Assembly (NCBI RefSeq): GCF_017810075.1
Contig: NZ_JADNYK010000001.1
Span: 682,001 to 746,000 of the forward strand
Source: Pseudozobellia sp. WGM2
GTDB lineage: Bacteria > Bacteroidota > Bacteroidia > Flavobacteriales > Flavobacteriaceae
Reading direction: 5' to 3'
DNA length: 64,000 nt
This document shows, piece after piece, positions 26,965 to 36,096 of the stretch. The notes below the pieces were generated by a model. It was not told the DNA's origin, did not search any database, and saw only the letters and a list, made by a program, of their open reading frames with translations. The position numbers were made by a program, and so were the translations under genes. Within the stretch, counting starts at the first letter, position 1. Each line of letters begins with the position of its first letter.

Positions 26965-27489
26965 ATGAACATGATGATGAAAAATTTAAAATTACTTCTT
27001 TGCCTAACTTTATTTGGAGTATTCTCCAATTTGTATTCACAAGAAATTGCCGATCACGCTCTCGGATTGAGACTTGGTGACAGTGATGGTTTTGGTGCCG
27101 AAATCTCCTATCAAAAATCAATAGGAAGGTATACGAGGGTGGAACTCGATTTAGGTTGGCGCGATAGCCGTGAGTATGACGCCTTTAAATTGGCCGGACT
27201 TTACCAATGGGTTCACAATATCGATAGAGGCCTACTATGGTATTATGGCGTCGGAGGAGGATTGGGTAACGTTGACTTTGAACCTCGCCTAAACAATAGT
27301 AATCAACCTTTTCAACCTGACGGGGGTCTTTTTGTATTTGCTGCAGGTGATGTCGGTATAGAATATAATTTTGACATACCCCTATTAATTTCATTGGACT
27401 TTAGACCTGAACTGGGTTTGATAGGATATAGTGACTTTGACAATGGGTTCGATTTCGACATTGCACTCGGAGTTCGATATCAGTTCTAG
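26965..27489 (+). CDS. Small outer-membrane beta-barrel protein
   Basis: The 174-residue protein has an SPI signal peptide ending NLYSQ and a mature part of alternating amphipathic strands. Each strand is bounded by glycine and aromatic residues, for example AEISYQKSIGRYTRVELDLGW, and it ends in GVRYQF with the terminal Phe of outer-membrane barrels. Eight strands would fit the length. Several ATGs cluster at the start (26965, 26971, 26974, 26977), so the exact start is open. Specific function is unknown. A strong terminator follows. Confidence 0.75.
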   Translation: MNMMMKNLKLLLCLTLFGVFSNLYSQEIADHALGLRLGDSDGFGAEISYQKSIGRYTRVELDLGWRDSREYDAFKLAGLYQWVHNIDRGLLWYYGVGGGLGNVDFEPRLNNSNQPFQPDGGLFVFAAGDVGIEYNFDIPLLISLDFRPELGLIGYSDFDNGFDFDIALGVRYQF

Positions 27490-27510
27490 ACTACGAATAA
27501 CTTTATAATC

Positions 27511-27545
27511 AAAGCTCTTAACCACTTAATGTTAAGGGCTTTTTT
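27511..27545 (+). terminator. Rho-independent terminator
   Basis: AAAGCTCTTAAC (27511-27522) pairs with GTTAAGGGCTTT (27531-27542), with one G-T wobble, and a T run follows. Confidence 0.8.
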
Positions 27546-27562
27546 GTTTTGTGCGTTATGAC

Positions 27563-27570
27563 TATTTTTG
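27563..27570 (+). promoter_or_regulatory. -7 promoter box TATTTTTG of the TlpA-like gene
   Basis: Exact TAnnTTTG match, 19 bp before ATG 27590. A TTTG at 27543-27546 gives a slightly short 16-nt spacer. Confidence 0.55.
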
Positions 27571-27589
27571 CTCATCATAAAACAAAGCA

Positions 27590-28720
27590 ATGAGAAAAAT
27601 ACTAGCGTCATTATGCATTTTAATAGGCTTGGCGGCCTGTAACCAAAAACCTGAAGGATATACATTTCAGGGTAATTTGACCGGAGAAGTCGCAAACGGC
27701 ACCAATGTCTATTTAAGAGCAGTTGGTGAAAATGGCCAACCCGTAGATGTCGATACCACCACTGTAGAAAACGGAAAATTTGTTTTTACGGGGCAAGCCG
27801 AAACTCCTGAAATGCATTATGTATTTGTGGATCAGTTAATGGGATACACCGCCGTTATTATCGAAAACGGTGAAATTCAGCTTACTGCACAAAAAGATAG
27901 CTTGGGCATGGCGCAAGTAAAAGGAACACTTCAAAACGATATTTTCGCAGATTACGTGGAAAAATCAAAAGAATTGACCCAACAGGCCCAATCAATTCAG
28001 CAAGATATGCAGCAAGCCAATATAAGTCGAGATACGGCTACTGCTATCTCTCTGCGTGATGAGATGAACGAATTACAAGAGTCATATAAGAATTTTGAGC
28101 TCGACTATATAAAAAGTCACCCTGAAGCCTTGATTTCGGCATTACTTATCGATAGAGCTTTGGGCACTCGTACGGTTACTGCCGAAGAAGCTCAAGAAAT
28201 GTATGACGCTCTATCACCTGAAATAAAAGAAACCAAAACGGCCAAAACAATTTCGGAGAAATTAGAGGCCCAAAAGCAGGCCGAAGCCAATGAGAAGAAC
28301 ACTTCTATTGGTGCAAAAGCCCCGAATTTTACAGCTCCTGACCCTGAAGGTAAAGACTTAGCTCTTGAAGATGTTTTGGGCAAAGTTACCCTTGTCGATT
28401 TTTGGGCCGCCTGGTGTAAACCTTGTAGAGCTGAAAACCCGAACGTACTTGCTGTTTACAACAAATATCATGATAAGGGATTGAATATCTTAGGAGTTTC
28501 TTTAGATCGAACAGCTGACGCATGGAAGAAAGCCATCGAAGATGATGGTCTGGTTTGGAACCATGTTTCGCATGTTTCCTATTTTAATGACCCAATTGCA
28601 AAACTCTACAATGTTAATGCGATACCTGCAGCATTTCTTTTAGATGAGAATGGGGTAATTGTTGCCAAAAACTTAAGAGGACCGGCACTTGAAGAGAAAG
28701 TAGCTGAGCTTTTGAATTAA
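27590..28720 (+). CDS. TlpA-family thioredoxin lipoprotein with DUF4369 domain
   Basis: The 376-residue lipoprotein has lipobox GLAAC (Cys about 17). A DUF4369 beta domain follows (about 25-120), then a helical linker and an AhpC/TSA-like thioredoxin domain (about 240-376). The redox motif is WCKPC, preceded by VDFWAAW. A cis-Pro context, NAIPAAFLLDENG, is present. It is probably a periplasmic thiol reductant or resilience protein tethered to a membrane. This architecture is abundant in Bacteroidota. It is monocistronic between two terminators. Confidence 0.9.
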   Translation: MRKILASLCILIGLAACNQKPEGYTFQGNLTGEVANGTNVYLRAVGENGQPVDVDTTTVENGKFVFTGQAETPEMHYVFVDQLMGYTAVIIENGEIQLTAQKDSLGMAQVKGTLQNDIFADYVEKSKELTQQAQSIQQDMQQANISRDTATAISLRDEMNELQESYKNFELDYIKSHPEALISALLIDRALGTRTVTAEEAQEMYDALSPEIKETKTAKTISEKLEAQKQAEANEKNTSIGAKAPNFTAPDPEGKDLALEDVLGKVTLVDFWAAWCKPCRAENPNVLAVYNKYHDKGLNILGVSLDRTADAWKKAIEDDGLVWNHVSHVSYFNDPIAKLYNVNAIPAAFLLDENGVIVAKNLRGPALEEKVAELLN

Positions 28721-28740
28721 AGTACAGCGTTACCAAATAA

Positions 28741-28773
28741 AAAACCCTCGAGCAGTTCTGCTCGAGGGTTTTT
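28741..28773. terminator. Strong bidirectional terminator
   Basis: CCCTCGAGCAG (28745-28755) pairs perfectly with CTGCTCGAGGG (28758-28768), flanked by A4 and T5. It serves both converging genes. Confidence 0.9.
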
Positions 28774-28789
28774 CTATTATTTGAATATT

Positions 28790-30430
28790 TTAGAATTTGT
28801 TCTGTACATCTTCAAACTCACCGGTAATGGTTACATTACCTAGTTTCTTGACGCTTCCAAATACATTAACTCTCGATTCGCTACCAACAAACTCAAGTGT
28901 AGCTCCTTCATTTAAGATCAAGTCACCATAGATGGTCAGGTCACCTTCAACCCTAAATGTAGCACCTTGATTTACAGTTATACTTCTTGATCTATTATTT
29001 CTACCGACAGCAAATGAGCCACTCAATTCAAATAGTCCGTTACTATTCACATAAGAATTGCTATAGGCCGTCCAAGTACCGCAAAGAAGCAAAGAACCAT
29101 TGACTGTTACCCTGTTCAGCCTTTTTGAACCTCGGTAGGCCTTTTCTTCACCTTCATTGACAGATAGATTATAGCTACCGTTATAACTCGGTAAATCTTC
29201 ACAGCGAGCTTCTAAACTTTCATTAGGTCTATTTAATTTAATGATTTGTAAGCCTGCCTTACCTGATGCAGCGAATGCATAATCACCCTTGGTCTCTACG
29301 TAGTTTATTGATCCGTTAAGATCGATAACACCTACTAAATCGGTATTATCATCTTGCGCTTCAGATAAACAAAGTCCGGCACCACCATTTGCCATTAGCA
29401 ATATTTCTTCGTTGGTGGCAACCGCATTGGTTACAATATTGCTTTGATCCACTCCGTCCGGATTAATCAAGATAGGTACGTATTCGATAAGAGACCCAGA
29501 AGAACGATTGTAGATTCCGGCACCTTTTGAACCTTCTGAAACAACAATTCTGTCGTCTGAAATATCAAGTGTTCGTTTACTGAAATCACCAAAATCGGAA
29601 TCAATAGCAATTTCTTTAGTTACGTTCAAGCCTTCATCCATAAGAACTACTCCTGTACTGGCATCTAAAACTGCAATCGTTTCATCATGATGGGCTACAG
29701 ACCTCAAATCAGCGTAAGATGCGTCGTTCTGAATGCTAAGGTCAGATTTATTATATGCGGTTAACAAACCGTCTTTACCACTTGTAACGTAAACCGTATT
29801 ACCTGTAACTTCTACATCGGTAGCATTAAACCCTTCTTGAAAACCATAGGTTAGGCCAGCACCAGTATCCATTCGGCCTCCTGACACAAGAATTTTCACT
29901 ACAAATGAATTAGAAGTAGCTCTAACTGATTTTTCGGCATCCACACCGCCAACGGCATATATATATCCATCATTATATTCTATCGCGTTAATATCAGCGT
30001 TAGAATAATATAATCTAGAAGTGACTTGAGGGTTGTTCGGATCATTGACATTAACAATGTCTATACCCCCGGCATAACCATCTTCTACCGTATTATAGGC
30101 AACATAGGCGTAATCGCCATCTAAATGTACGTGGGCGGCAGTCAAGTTCTCTGCACCACTATAAGATGGTGGGTCTACACGTGCCACTAAGGTCAAGGGA
30201 TAATCACCAGCCATTTCTTCGGCTCCTTTGGCAGTTTTACCCGTTAATGCGGCTTCACTAGCAATATCTAGAACACCGGCATCATCGAAAAGTATACTGC
30301 TTTCTAAAACCGATTCACTTTTTTCAATAGAAACATCTTCTGAAGGGTCGCTGTAGACCGTCGTCTCATCACTACAAGAGGCAGCGAACATGAGTACCGC
30401 CAAAGCGGATAGGGAAACTCTTTTCATCAT
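28790..30430 (-). CDS. LVIVD-repeat beta-propeller lipoprotein with C-terminal beta-solenoid
   Basis: The 546-residue lipoprotein has lipobox FAASC (Cys about 19). Residues 80-410 carry repeated units of the LVIVD type, for example HVHLDGDYAYVAYN, GIDIVNVNDPNNP and AFAASGKAGLQIIKLN, which form a beta-propeller. From about 430 to the end comes a different region of short strands (GSLLLCGTW, GDLTIYGDLILNEGATLEF, SRVNVFGSVKKLGNVTI) that resembles a bactofilin-like or right-handed beta-solenoid. It is probably a surface-exposed or periplasmic protein; the ligand is unknown. Promoter box at 30473-30480. Confidence 0.8.
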   Translation of the reverse strand: MMKRVSLSALAVLMFAASCSDETTVYSDPSEDVSIEKSESVLESSILFDDAGVLDIASEAALTGKTAKGAEEMAGDYPLTLVARVDPPSYSGAENLTAAHVHLDGDYAYVAYNTVEDGYAGGIDIVNVNDPNNPQVTSRLYYSNADINAIEYNDGYIYAVGGVDAEKSVRATSNSFVVKILVSGGRMDTGAGLTYGFQEGFNATDVEVTGNTVYVTSGKDGLLTAYNKSDLSIQNDASYADLRSVAHHDETIAVLDASTGVVLMDEGLNVTKEIAIDSDFGDFSKRTLDISDDRIVVSEGSKGAGIYNRSSGSLIEYVPILINPDGVDQSNIVTNAVATNEEILLMANGGAGLCLSEAQDDNTDLVGVIDLNGSINYVETKGDYAFAASGKAGLQIIKLNRPNESLEARCEDLPSYNGSYNLSVNEGEEKAYRGSKRLNRVTVNGSLLLCGTWTAYSNSYVNSNGLFELSGSFAVGRNNRSRSITVNQGATFRVEGDLTIYGDLILNEGATLEFVGSESRVNVFGSVKKLGNVTITGEFEDVQNKF

Positions 30431-30472
30431 TAGTAGGTTTAATGCAATTAGATTTGGGTTCTAATCAAACGT

Positions 30473-30480
30473 CAAAATTA
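30473..30480 (-). promoter_or_regulatory. -7 promoter box TAATTTTG of the LVIVD gene
   Basis: Minus-strand exact TAnnTTTG match, 42 bp before the gene start. Confidence 0.5.
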
Positions 30481-30588
30481 ATCGAAGTGTATATTTTCGA
30501 TTAAATTTTTCGATAAACGGTATATAATTGCAAGTAGATAGCAACTTTGTATCGATAAAAGGTAATTTTTAAGTAAAAATCTGATCGG

Positions 30589-31239
30589 TTATATCTTACC
30601 CATCTTTTCCATTATAAAGAGAACTATTATGGGCAAGGCCAATAAAAACACCATTAAAGTTTCCGTAACCAGCAAATCGGGGAAAAACAGCAAAGTCATT
30701 ACATAGCCACCTACGGCACCGCCAAAGTGTGCGGTATGTCCTATATTTCCAATACGGCTTTTCATTCCATAGATAGAATACAACAAGTAACCGATACCAA
30801 ACACGTAAGCTGGTAAGGGAATGGGAATAAACATAATACCTAACTGCATATTGGGCTGTAGCAAAATGGCGGCATATAATACACCTGTAACCGCCCCGCT
30901 AGCGCCGACAGCACTATAATAAGGTTCATTCTTATGAAAAAACATTGCCAATAAACTACCCGCGACCAAGCTCACAAAATATACGATTAGAAACTTACCA
31001 GGACCGAACCAACTGATCACTACAGGCGCAAAAAAATATAAGGTGAACATATTAAAGAAAAGATGTGCCCAATCGACATGTAGAAACCCAGAAGTGAGCA
31101 TTCTTTCCTTTTGGCCGGCACCAATGGCCGAGATATTGAATTTATATCTTTCAAAGAACGAAACATCGTTGAAGCCTTTTAGGGAAACCAGAATATTCGC
31201 TGCGATGACCACTATGGTGGCCAAATCTATATTGTACAT
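30589..31239 (-). CDS. Rhomboid-family intramembrane serine protease
   Basis: The 216-residue membrane protein has about six helices. Catalytic residues are visible: Ser114 in GASGAVTG and His171 in GHTAHFGG. The oxyanion-side HVDWAHLFFNMF motif (His59, Asn63) is intact. Rhomboids cut transmembrane substrates inside the bilayer; the substrate here is unknown. It is divergent to the acyltransferase gene across a palindromic promoter at 31260-31277. Confidence 0.92.
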   Translation of the reverse strand: MYNIDLATIVVIAANILVSLKGFNDVSFFERYKFNISAIGAGQKERMLTSGFLHVDWAHLFFNMFTLYFFAPVVISWFGPGKFLIVYFVSLVAGSLLAMFFHKNEPYYSAVGASGAVTGVLYAAILLQPNMQLGIMFIPIPLPAYVFGIGYLLYSIYGMKSRIGNIGHTAHFGGAVGGYVMTLLFFPDLLVTETLMVFLLALPIIVLFIMEKMGKI

Positions 31240-31259
31240 GCGGTAAGATATTTTCGTGC

Positions 31260-31277
31260 CAAATATAGCTATATTTG
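31260..31277. promoter_or_regulatory. Palindromic bidirectional promoter
   Basis: The perfect 18-bp palindrome CAAATATAGCTATATTTG holds two back-to-back -7 boxes, TATATTTG on each strand, 2 bp apart. The minus box serves the rhomboid gene (start 31239) and the plus box the acyltransferase gene (start 31295). Leaders would be about 11-14 nt. No good -33 element is seen on either side. Confidence 0.65.
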
Positions 31278-31294
31278 CCCATTAAAAATTAAGC

Positions 31295-32182
31295 ATGCAG
31301 TGGCTCGTTTTTGTATTGGCTTTTCCTTTGCTCTGGGTAATTTCTAGACTGCCACATCGACTATTTTATGGTTTTTCAGATTTTGTTTTTTTTATTGTCT
31401 ATCGAATTGTTGGCTATCGAAAAGAAGTTGTCCGCTCAAATCTACGGTTAGCTTTACCACATAAATCGGAATCGGAATTAAAATCAATCGAAGTAAAGTT
31501 CTACAAACACTTATGCGACACTTTTTTAGAAATGGTGAAAACCATGAATTTGTCTAAAGAGGCCGTCAAAAAGCAATATGCAGTACAAAACATTGATTTA
31601 CTTTTAGAAATTGAAAAATCTAAAAGTGTATTGGTCGTATGCTCCCATTATGCCAATTGGGAATGGAACGTGAGCATCAATAATTATGTTCAAGCCAAAG
31701 GTTATGCCGTTTACCAGAAAATAAGCAACAAATATTTTGATCAATGGGTTAAAAATGTACGTGCGCGGTGGAATACCACTTTAATCACCCAGAAACAGGT
31801 GGTGCCAACAGTGGTTAGAAACCATAAAAACAACATTACGGGTATTTTTGGTATGGTGAGCGATCAATCGCCCCAGAAACATTTAGCCCATTATTGGACC
31901 AATTTCATGGGTATTAAGGTTCCCGTTGTGAACGGAGCCGAAATTATGGCCCGAAGAATGGATCTCGCTGTAGTTTTTCTCAAAGTATCTAAAGTGAAAA
32001 GAGGTTTTTATGAGGCGGAATTCATACCCATAACAACCTCAGGAGCCAATACAGAAAAGAACGAAATTACGGACACCTTTCTACGTCTCGCCGAACAACA
32101 GATTAAGGAAAGGCCAGAACATTATCTGTGGACTCACCGCAGATGGAAGCATAGAAATAGTGCTCCAGAAGAATTTTTATAG
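31295..32182 (+). CDS. LpxL/HtrB-family lipid A acyltransferase
   Basis: The 295-residue protein has an N-terminal membrane anchor and the lysophospholipid acyltransferase fold. The catalytic H-x4-E motif is His118 and Glu123 in SHYANWEW. A DQSPQ segment and a C-terminal YLWTHRRWKHR are characteristic of late lipid A acyltransferases. It should add a secondary acyl chain to lipid A or a related lipid on the cytoplasmic face of the inner membrane. It starts 17 bp after a bidirectional promoter shared with the rhomboid gene. Confidence 0.88.
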   Translation: MQWLVFVLAFPLLWVISRLPHRLFYGFSDFVFFIVYRIVGYRKEVVRSNLRLALPHKSESELKSIEVKFYKHLCDTFLEMVKTMNLSKEAVKKQYAVQNIDLLLEIEKSKSVLVVCSHYANWEWNVSINNYVQAKGYAVYQKISNKYFDQWVKNVRARWNTTLITQKQVVPTVVRNHKNNITGIFGMVSDQSPQKHLAHYWTNFMGIKVPVVNGAEIMARRMDLAVVFLKVSKVKRGFYEAEFIPITTSGANTEKNEITDTFLRLAEQQIKERPEHYLWTHRRWKHRNSAPEEFL

Positions 32183-32248
32183 GATTTTAATTAGTTCTTT
32201 TTATATTTCCGTACCAAACCATTTTTACAACCAAAAATTTAAGAATAC

Positions 32249-33244
32249 ATGGAAGTTCTAGAAATTATCTATGAGGAAATCATAGGTTTTTTAGGGATTT
32301 CCCAAGCTTGGGAAATTCTCAAAACCGGTAATTATAGTGCCTTGCGCACTTACGAAGGCATCACATCTTTTATCATCCCCATTATTCCTTTGCTAGTCTT
32401 GTTGGAACTGACATTGGGCCTGATCTATAAAAAACAGCAAACAAGGGTCTATAAAGTTAATTTTCTAATATATGTTTTCAACAGATTTGTCGGAAGGTTT
32501 ATAGCCATTGCCATGGTCACCCTTTGTATAGGGTGGTTTCAACCTTTGGCCCCGTTTAAAACCAGCGCAACTTGGTATTGGTTTATCTATGCCTATGTCA
32601 TTTGGGAGTTTGCGCATTTTATATACCATTACCTTGGCCACAAGGTACGGTTGTTCTGGTGCTTACATTCTACCCATCATGCTCCTGAAGACATGAATCT
32701 CTCTGTTACCTACGCGCATTTCTTTTTAGAGGCCCCCTACGCAGATACGATTAGAACAACTATTTGCATTTTAGCGGGAGTACAACCCGAAATGCTCTTT
32801 GCAATCATGTTTATTGATGGTACCTACGGTGCATTTATACATGCCGGGGAAAACGTAATGAAAAAAGGCAAGTTTGGTAGATTAGGAAAATATATTCTTA
32901 CGCCCTCACATCATAGGGTACACCACGCTAAAAATCCATTATATATGGACACCAATTTTTGTAATCTCTTAAATGTATGGGACCGGGCTTTTGGTACTTA
33001 CCAAGAAGAACAGGACGGAGAAAAAATCAAGTATGGAATTACCCGAGAAATGGATTCCGGTAATTTTATGGATGTTTATTTTGGTGAATTTGTTGCGCTA
33101 GGAAAGGATGTTTGGAATGCCCCTAGCATTAAAGCTAAGTGTATGTACATTTTTATGCCTCCGGGTTGGCATCACACGGGTGACCATAAGACTTCCAAAG
33201 TGGTAAGAAAGGAATATTTTGACGCTCAAAAAATTACGGTGTAA
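32249..33244 (+). CDS. Sterol desaturase/fatty acid hydroxylase superfamily protein
   Basis: The 331-residue membrane protein has four likely helices and the histidine clusters that bind a di-iron centre: HFIYHYLGH (about 125-133), HSTHH (about 143-147), a lone His in FIHAGEN and SHHRVHH near 224. The family hydroxylates or desaturates lipid chains, or acts on sterol-like and ether lipids. Its last 11 bp overlap the end of the convergent endonuclease/phosphatase gene. A TATATTTC near-match to the -7 box lies upstream. Confidence 0.87.
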   Translation: MEVLEIIYEEIIGFLGISQAWEILKTGNYSALRTYEGITSFIIPIIPLLVLLELTLGLIYKKQQTRVYKVNFLIYVFNRFVGRFIAIAMVTLCIGWFQPLAPFKTSATWYWFIYAYVIWEFAHFIYHYLGHKVRLFWCLHSTHHAPEDMNLSVTYAHFFLEAPYADTIRTTICILAGVQPEMLFAIMFIDGTYGAFIHAGENVMKKGKFGRLGKYILTPSHHRVHHAKNPLYMDTNFCNLLNVWDRAFGTYQEEQDGEKIKYGITREMDSGNFMDVYFGEFVALGKDVWNAPSIKAKCMYIFMPPGWHHTGDHKTSKVVRKEYFDAQKITV

Positions 33245-34031
33245 GAACCAAAGTAGCCATAACAATGCAGTAATCACTGGCATAATTTTCACACAAAACC
33301 TGATAATCAATAACTTTCCATAAATTCGGCTGGTTGAATAAGATATAATCAATCTTTATGTTGGGTTTTTTGGAAGGATATGTAGGTTGTCTTGCCCCCT
33401 CTACCGTACTTTGGGTAAATTCACGTTTAAGAATGGCAATGGTCTCACTATCGGGCTGGGCGTTTAAATCTCCCAACAATAAGGTTGGTATTGAATCGTT
33501 GCTAAAGTGCTCTACCAAAGCCCTTGCCTGCATTTCCCTATCCTTACCGTTTTTTTGATGGTCTAAATGTGTACCCACAAACTGAACGATATTCTTATTG
33601 GCTGTTTCTACCTTTACAATAGCGGCAGCCCTAGGTTCAGAATCGGGTAAATGTGGTAAGGCCAATTTATCTGTAGCGACAAAGCTGAATTTAGATAGAA
33701 TACCTTCACCATACTCACCGCCATCATAATACATGGCCCGGGCAAATAACGGAGCTAGCTGGGTACGATAACCTAGCTCTGTAGGCAAATCGTAAGAGTT
33801 GGCACGTTTGGTCTTAAAATCCACTTCCTGTAAGGCTACCAAATGTGGATCGTACGATTTTATGATTCCAGCTAGTGAATCTAAATTAAAATCATTTTTC
33901 ACCGTTGCTCCATGTAATATATTAAAACTCATAACCCTAAGGGTATCTTGGGCATGGGTTTCAACCAGAAACAGGAAAATATACAAAAGAACCACAACAC
34001 CCCCTAAGTTCTTTTCTGCCTTACATATCAT
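33234..34031 (-). CDS. Exported endonuclease/exonuclease/phosphatase-family protein
   Basis: The 265-residue protein has an N-terminal hydrophobic signal ending VETHAQ. The EEP core follows: MSFNILHG (about 34), LQEVD (Glu near 68), GTHLDHQ, the LLGDLNAQPDS catalytic loop and an IDYIL segment. The expected C-terminal S-D-H is replaced by YASDYCIVMATLVL, so the usual His is Tyr or Cys here. Substrates could be nucleic acid, phospholipid or inositol phosphates. It overlaps glmM by 4 nt (ATGA), so the two are co-transcribed. Confidence 0.82.
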   Translation of the reverse strand: MICKAEKNLGGVVVLLYIFLFLVETHAQDTLRVMSFNILHGATVKNDFNLDSLAGIIKSYDPHLVALQEVDFKTKRANSYDLPTELGYRTQLAPLFARAMYYDGGEYGEGILSKFSFVATDKLALPHLPDSEPRAAAIVKVETANKNIVQFVGTHLDHQKNGKDREMQARALVEHFSNDSIPTLLLGDLNAQPDSETIAILKREFTQSTVEGARQPTYPSKKPNIKIDYILFNQPNLWKVIDYQVLCENYASDYCIVMATLVLTP

Positions 34032-35416
34032 ATTCCGGCTACCCTCTTGATTTCACCAATAATGCGGTCTGCCAATTCATCAGCTGCTTGCTGACTTGCC
34101 GCTTCCGTATAAATTCTAATAATAGGCTCGGTATTCGATTTTCTTAAATGCACCCAATTGTCGGCAAAGTCTATTTTCACCCCATCAATTGTCGATATTT
34201 CTTCGTTTTGATATTTTTCGGCCATTGCTTTCAGAATAGCGTCAACATCGAGTTCTGGAGTTAGTTGGATTTTCTTTTTACTCATGAAATAAGATGGATA
34301 GCTTGCCTTTAATTCTGCAACTGTACCCCCTTTTTCGGCCATCAACATTAAAAATAACGCCGTACCGACCAAAGAGTCTCGGCCATAGTGACTTTCAGGA
34401 TAGATTATACCTCCATTACCTTCACCTCCAATAATAGCATTATTAGCCTTCATTTTCGTTACCACATTGACCTCCCCGACTGCTGAGGCTTCATATGTGC
34501 CACCGTGTTTTTGGGTAATATCTCGAAGCGCTCGCGAAGATGATAGGTTTGAAACCGTATTACCTTTGGTTTTACCCAAAACATAATCTGCACACGCAAC
34601 CAAAGTATATTCTTCACCAAACATTTCACCTTTATTGTCAATAAATGCCAATCTATCGACATCGGGATCTACTACAATTCCGAAATCCGCCTTCTCCTCT
34701 ACGACCAAGGCACAAATATCGCCCAGGTGCTCCTTTAGAGGTTCAGGGTTATGCGGAAAATGACCCGTAGGATCACAATAAAGTTTCACTACTTCTACCC
34801 CAAGTTCTTCCAACAGCTTGGGTATGGCAATACCTCCCGTAGAATTTACCCCGTCTACAACAACTTTAAACTTTGCTTTGCGAATAGTATCGGCATCCAC
34901 CAAAGACAAATCTAACACTTCATCAATATGAATATCTATATATGAATCGTTACGAATAATTTCACCCAAATCATCCACTTCAGAAAATTGAAAATCTTCT
35001 TTCTCGGCAATCTCGAGAATTTTAGCACCTTGTGCCGCATCTAAGAACTCTCCTTTTTCGTTAAGCAGTTTTAGTGCGTTCCATTGTTTCGGATTATGGC
35101 TGGCAGTAAGAATTATTCCCCCATCGGCTTCCTCTAAGGGTACGGCAATTTCCACTGTGGGTGTTGTTGACAGATTTAAATCTATCACGTCGATACCTAA
35201 ACCGACTAGCGTTGAAACTACCAAATTTTGAATCATCTCACCAGAAAGACGTGCATCACGACCAATGACAACTTTCAACTTCTCTTTATTAGAATAATCT
35301 TTTAGCCAAATACCGTAAGCTGCTGCAAACTTAACAGCATCTATTGGGGTTAAATTGTCTCCTGGGTTGCCCCCAATGGTTCCTCTTATTCCAGAAATAG
35401 ATTTGATCAGTGTCAT
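34028..35416 (-). CDS. glmM: Phosphoglucosamine mutase
   Basis: The 462-residue alpha-D-phosphohexomutase interconverts glucosamine 6-phosphate and 1-phosphate on the route to UDP-GlcNAc. The phosphoserine is Ser106 in TASHNP. The metal loop is DPDVDRLAF, the sugar-binding loop GEGNGGIIYPESHYGRDS and the phosphate-binding loop RKSNTEPIIRIYTE. Some Bacteroidota annotations call this type phosphomannomutase or phosphoglucomutase, so exact sugar preference is not proven. A -7 box lies at 35436-35443. Confidence 0.88.
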   Translation of the reverse strand: MTLIKSISGIRGTIGGNPGDNLTPIDAVKFAAAYGIWLKDYSNKEKLKVVIGRDARLSGEMIQNLVVSTLVGLGIDVIDLNLSTTPTVEIAVPLEEADGGIILTASHNPKQWNALKLLNEKGEFLDAAQGAKILEIAEKEDFQFSEVDDLGEIIRNDSYIDIHIDEVLDLSLVDADTIRKAKFKVVVDGVNSTGGIAIPKLLEELGVEVVKLYCDPTGHFPHNPEPLKEHLGDICALVVEEKADFGIVVDPDVDRLAFIDNKGEMFGEEYTLVACADYVLGKTKGNTVSNLSSSRALRDITQKHGGTYEASAVGEVNVVTKMKANNAIIGGEGNGGIIYPESHYGRDSLVGTALFLMLMAEKGGTVAELKASYPSYFMSKKKIQLTPELDVDAILKAMAEKYQNEEISTIDGVKIDFADNWVHLRKSNTEPIIRIYTEAASQQAADELADRIIGEIKRVAGI

Positions 35417-35435
35417 ATTTTTCTAAATGTTTTGG

Positions 35436-35443
35436 CAAATATA
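35436..35443 (-). promoter_or_regulatory. -7 promoter box TATATTTG of glmM
   Basis: Minus-strand exact TAnnTTTG match, 19 bp before the glmM start. Confidence 0.6.
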
Positions 35444-35489
35444 CAGGTATGTAGCAAAAACTATGTAAGCAATTTGTAAATTCGAGCCC

Positions 35490-36089
35490 ATGAACTTTTT
35501 GGCCCATATTTATCTATCATACAACGACGACGAAATCACTTTGGGTAATTTTATTGCCGACAGCATTCGCGGGAATAAATTCAAACATCTACCGCTACGT
35601 GTTCAAAAAGGTATTTTACTGCATCGTGAAATCGATACCTTTACCGATTCTCACCCGATACCTAAAATGAGCAGTAAACGACTGCATGAAAACTACAGTC
35701 ACTATAGTAGGGTTATAGTCGATATCTTCTACGATCATTTTTTAGCCAAAAATTGGAAGTTATATTGTGATACACCGCTCGACACCTTTGTTGATAATTT
35801 TTATGACCTACTTGAAGACCATTATACCATTTTACCGGTCGGCGTACAGCGAATGATGCCCTATATGATTGCCGATAACTGGATTTTCAATTACTCAAAA
35901 ATGGATGGAATTGCCAAAGTACTCAACGGTATGAACCGTCGCACCAACAATAAGTCGAAAATGAATTTCGCCATTCTAGATCTAGAGCGGCACTATGAGG
36001 CTTTTGAAAAAGAGTTTACCGACTTTTTCGAAGAGCTAATGACTTTTTCGAAACAAAAATACATTTCATTAAATTCCGACAACAACTGA
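35490..36089 (+). CDS. acpH: Acyl carrier protein phosphodiesterase (AcpH family)
   Basis: The 199-residue protein matches DUF479/AcpH. The start MNFLAHIYLS, the metal-binding LGNFIADSIRG (about 21-31), the HREIDTFTDSHP segment near 52 and VDIFYDHFLAKNW near 79 are conserved. The enzyme removes 4'-phosphopantetheine from holo-ACP, an HD-type metal-dependent reaction. It is followed after 7 nt by the ggt gene. A one-mismatch -7 box (TAAATTCG) lies just upstream. Confidence 0.88.
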   Translation: MNFLAHIYLSYNDDEITLGNFIADSIRGNKFKHLPLRVQKGILLHREIDTFTDSHPIPKMSSKRLHENYSHYSRVIVDIFYDHFLAKNWKLYCDTPLDTFVDNFYDLLEDHYTILPVGVQRMMPYMIADNWIFNYSKMDGIAKVLNGMNRRTNNKSKMNFAILDLERHYEAFEKEFTDFFEELMTFSKQKYISLNSDNN

Positions 36090-36096
36090 TTCCAAT

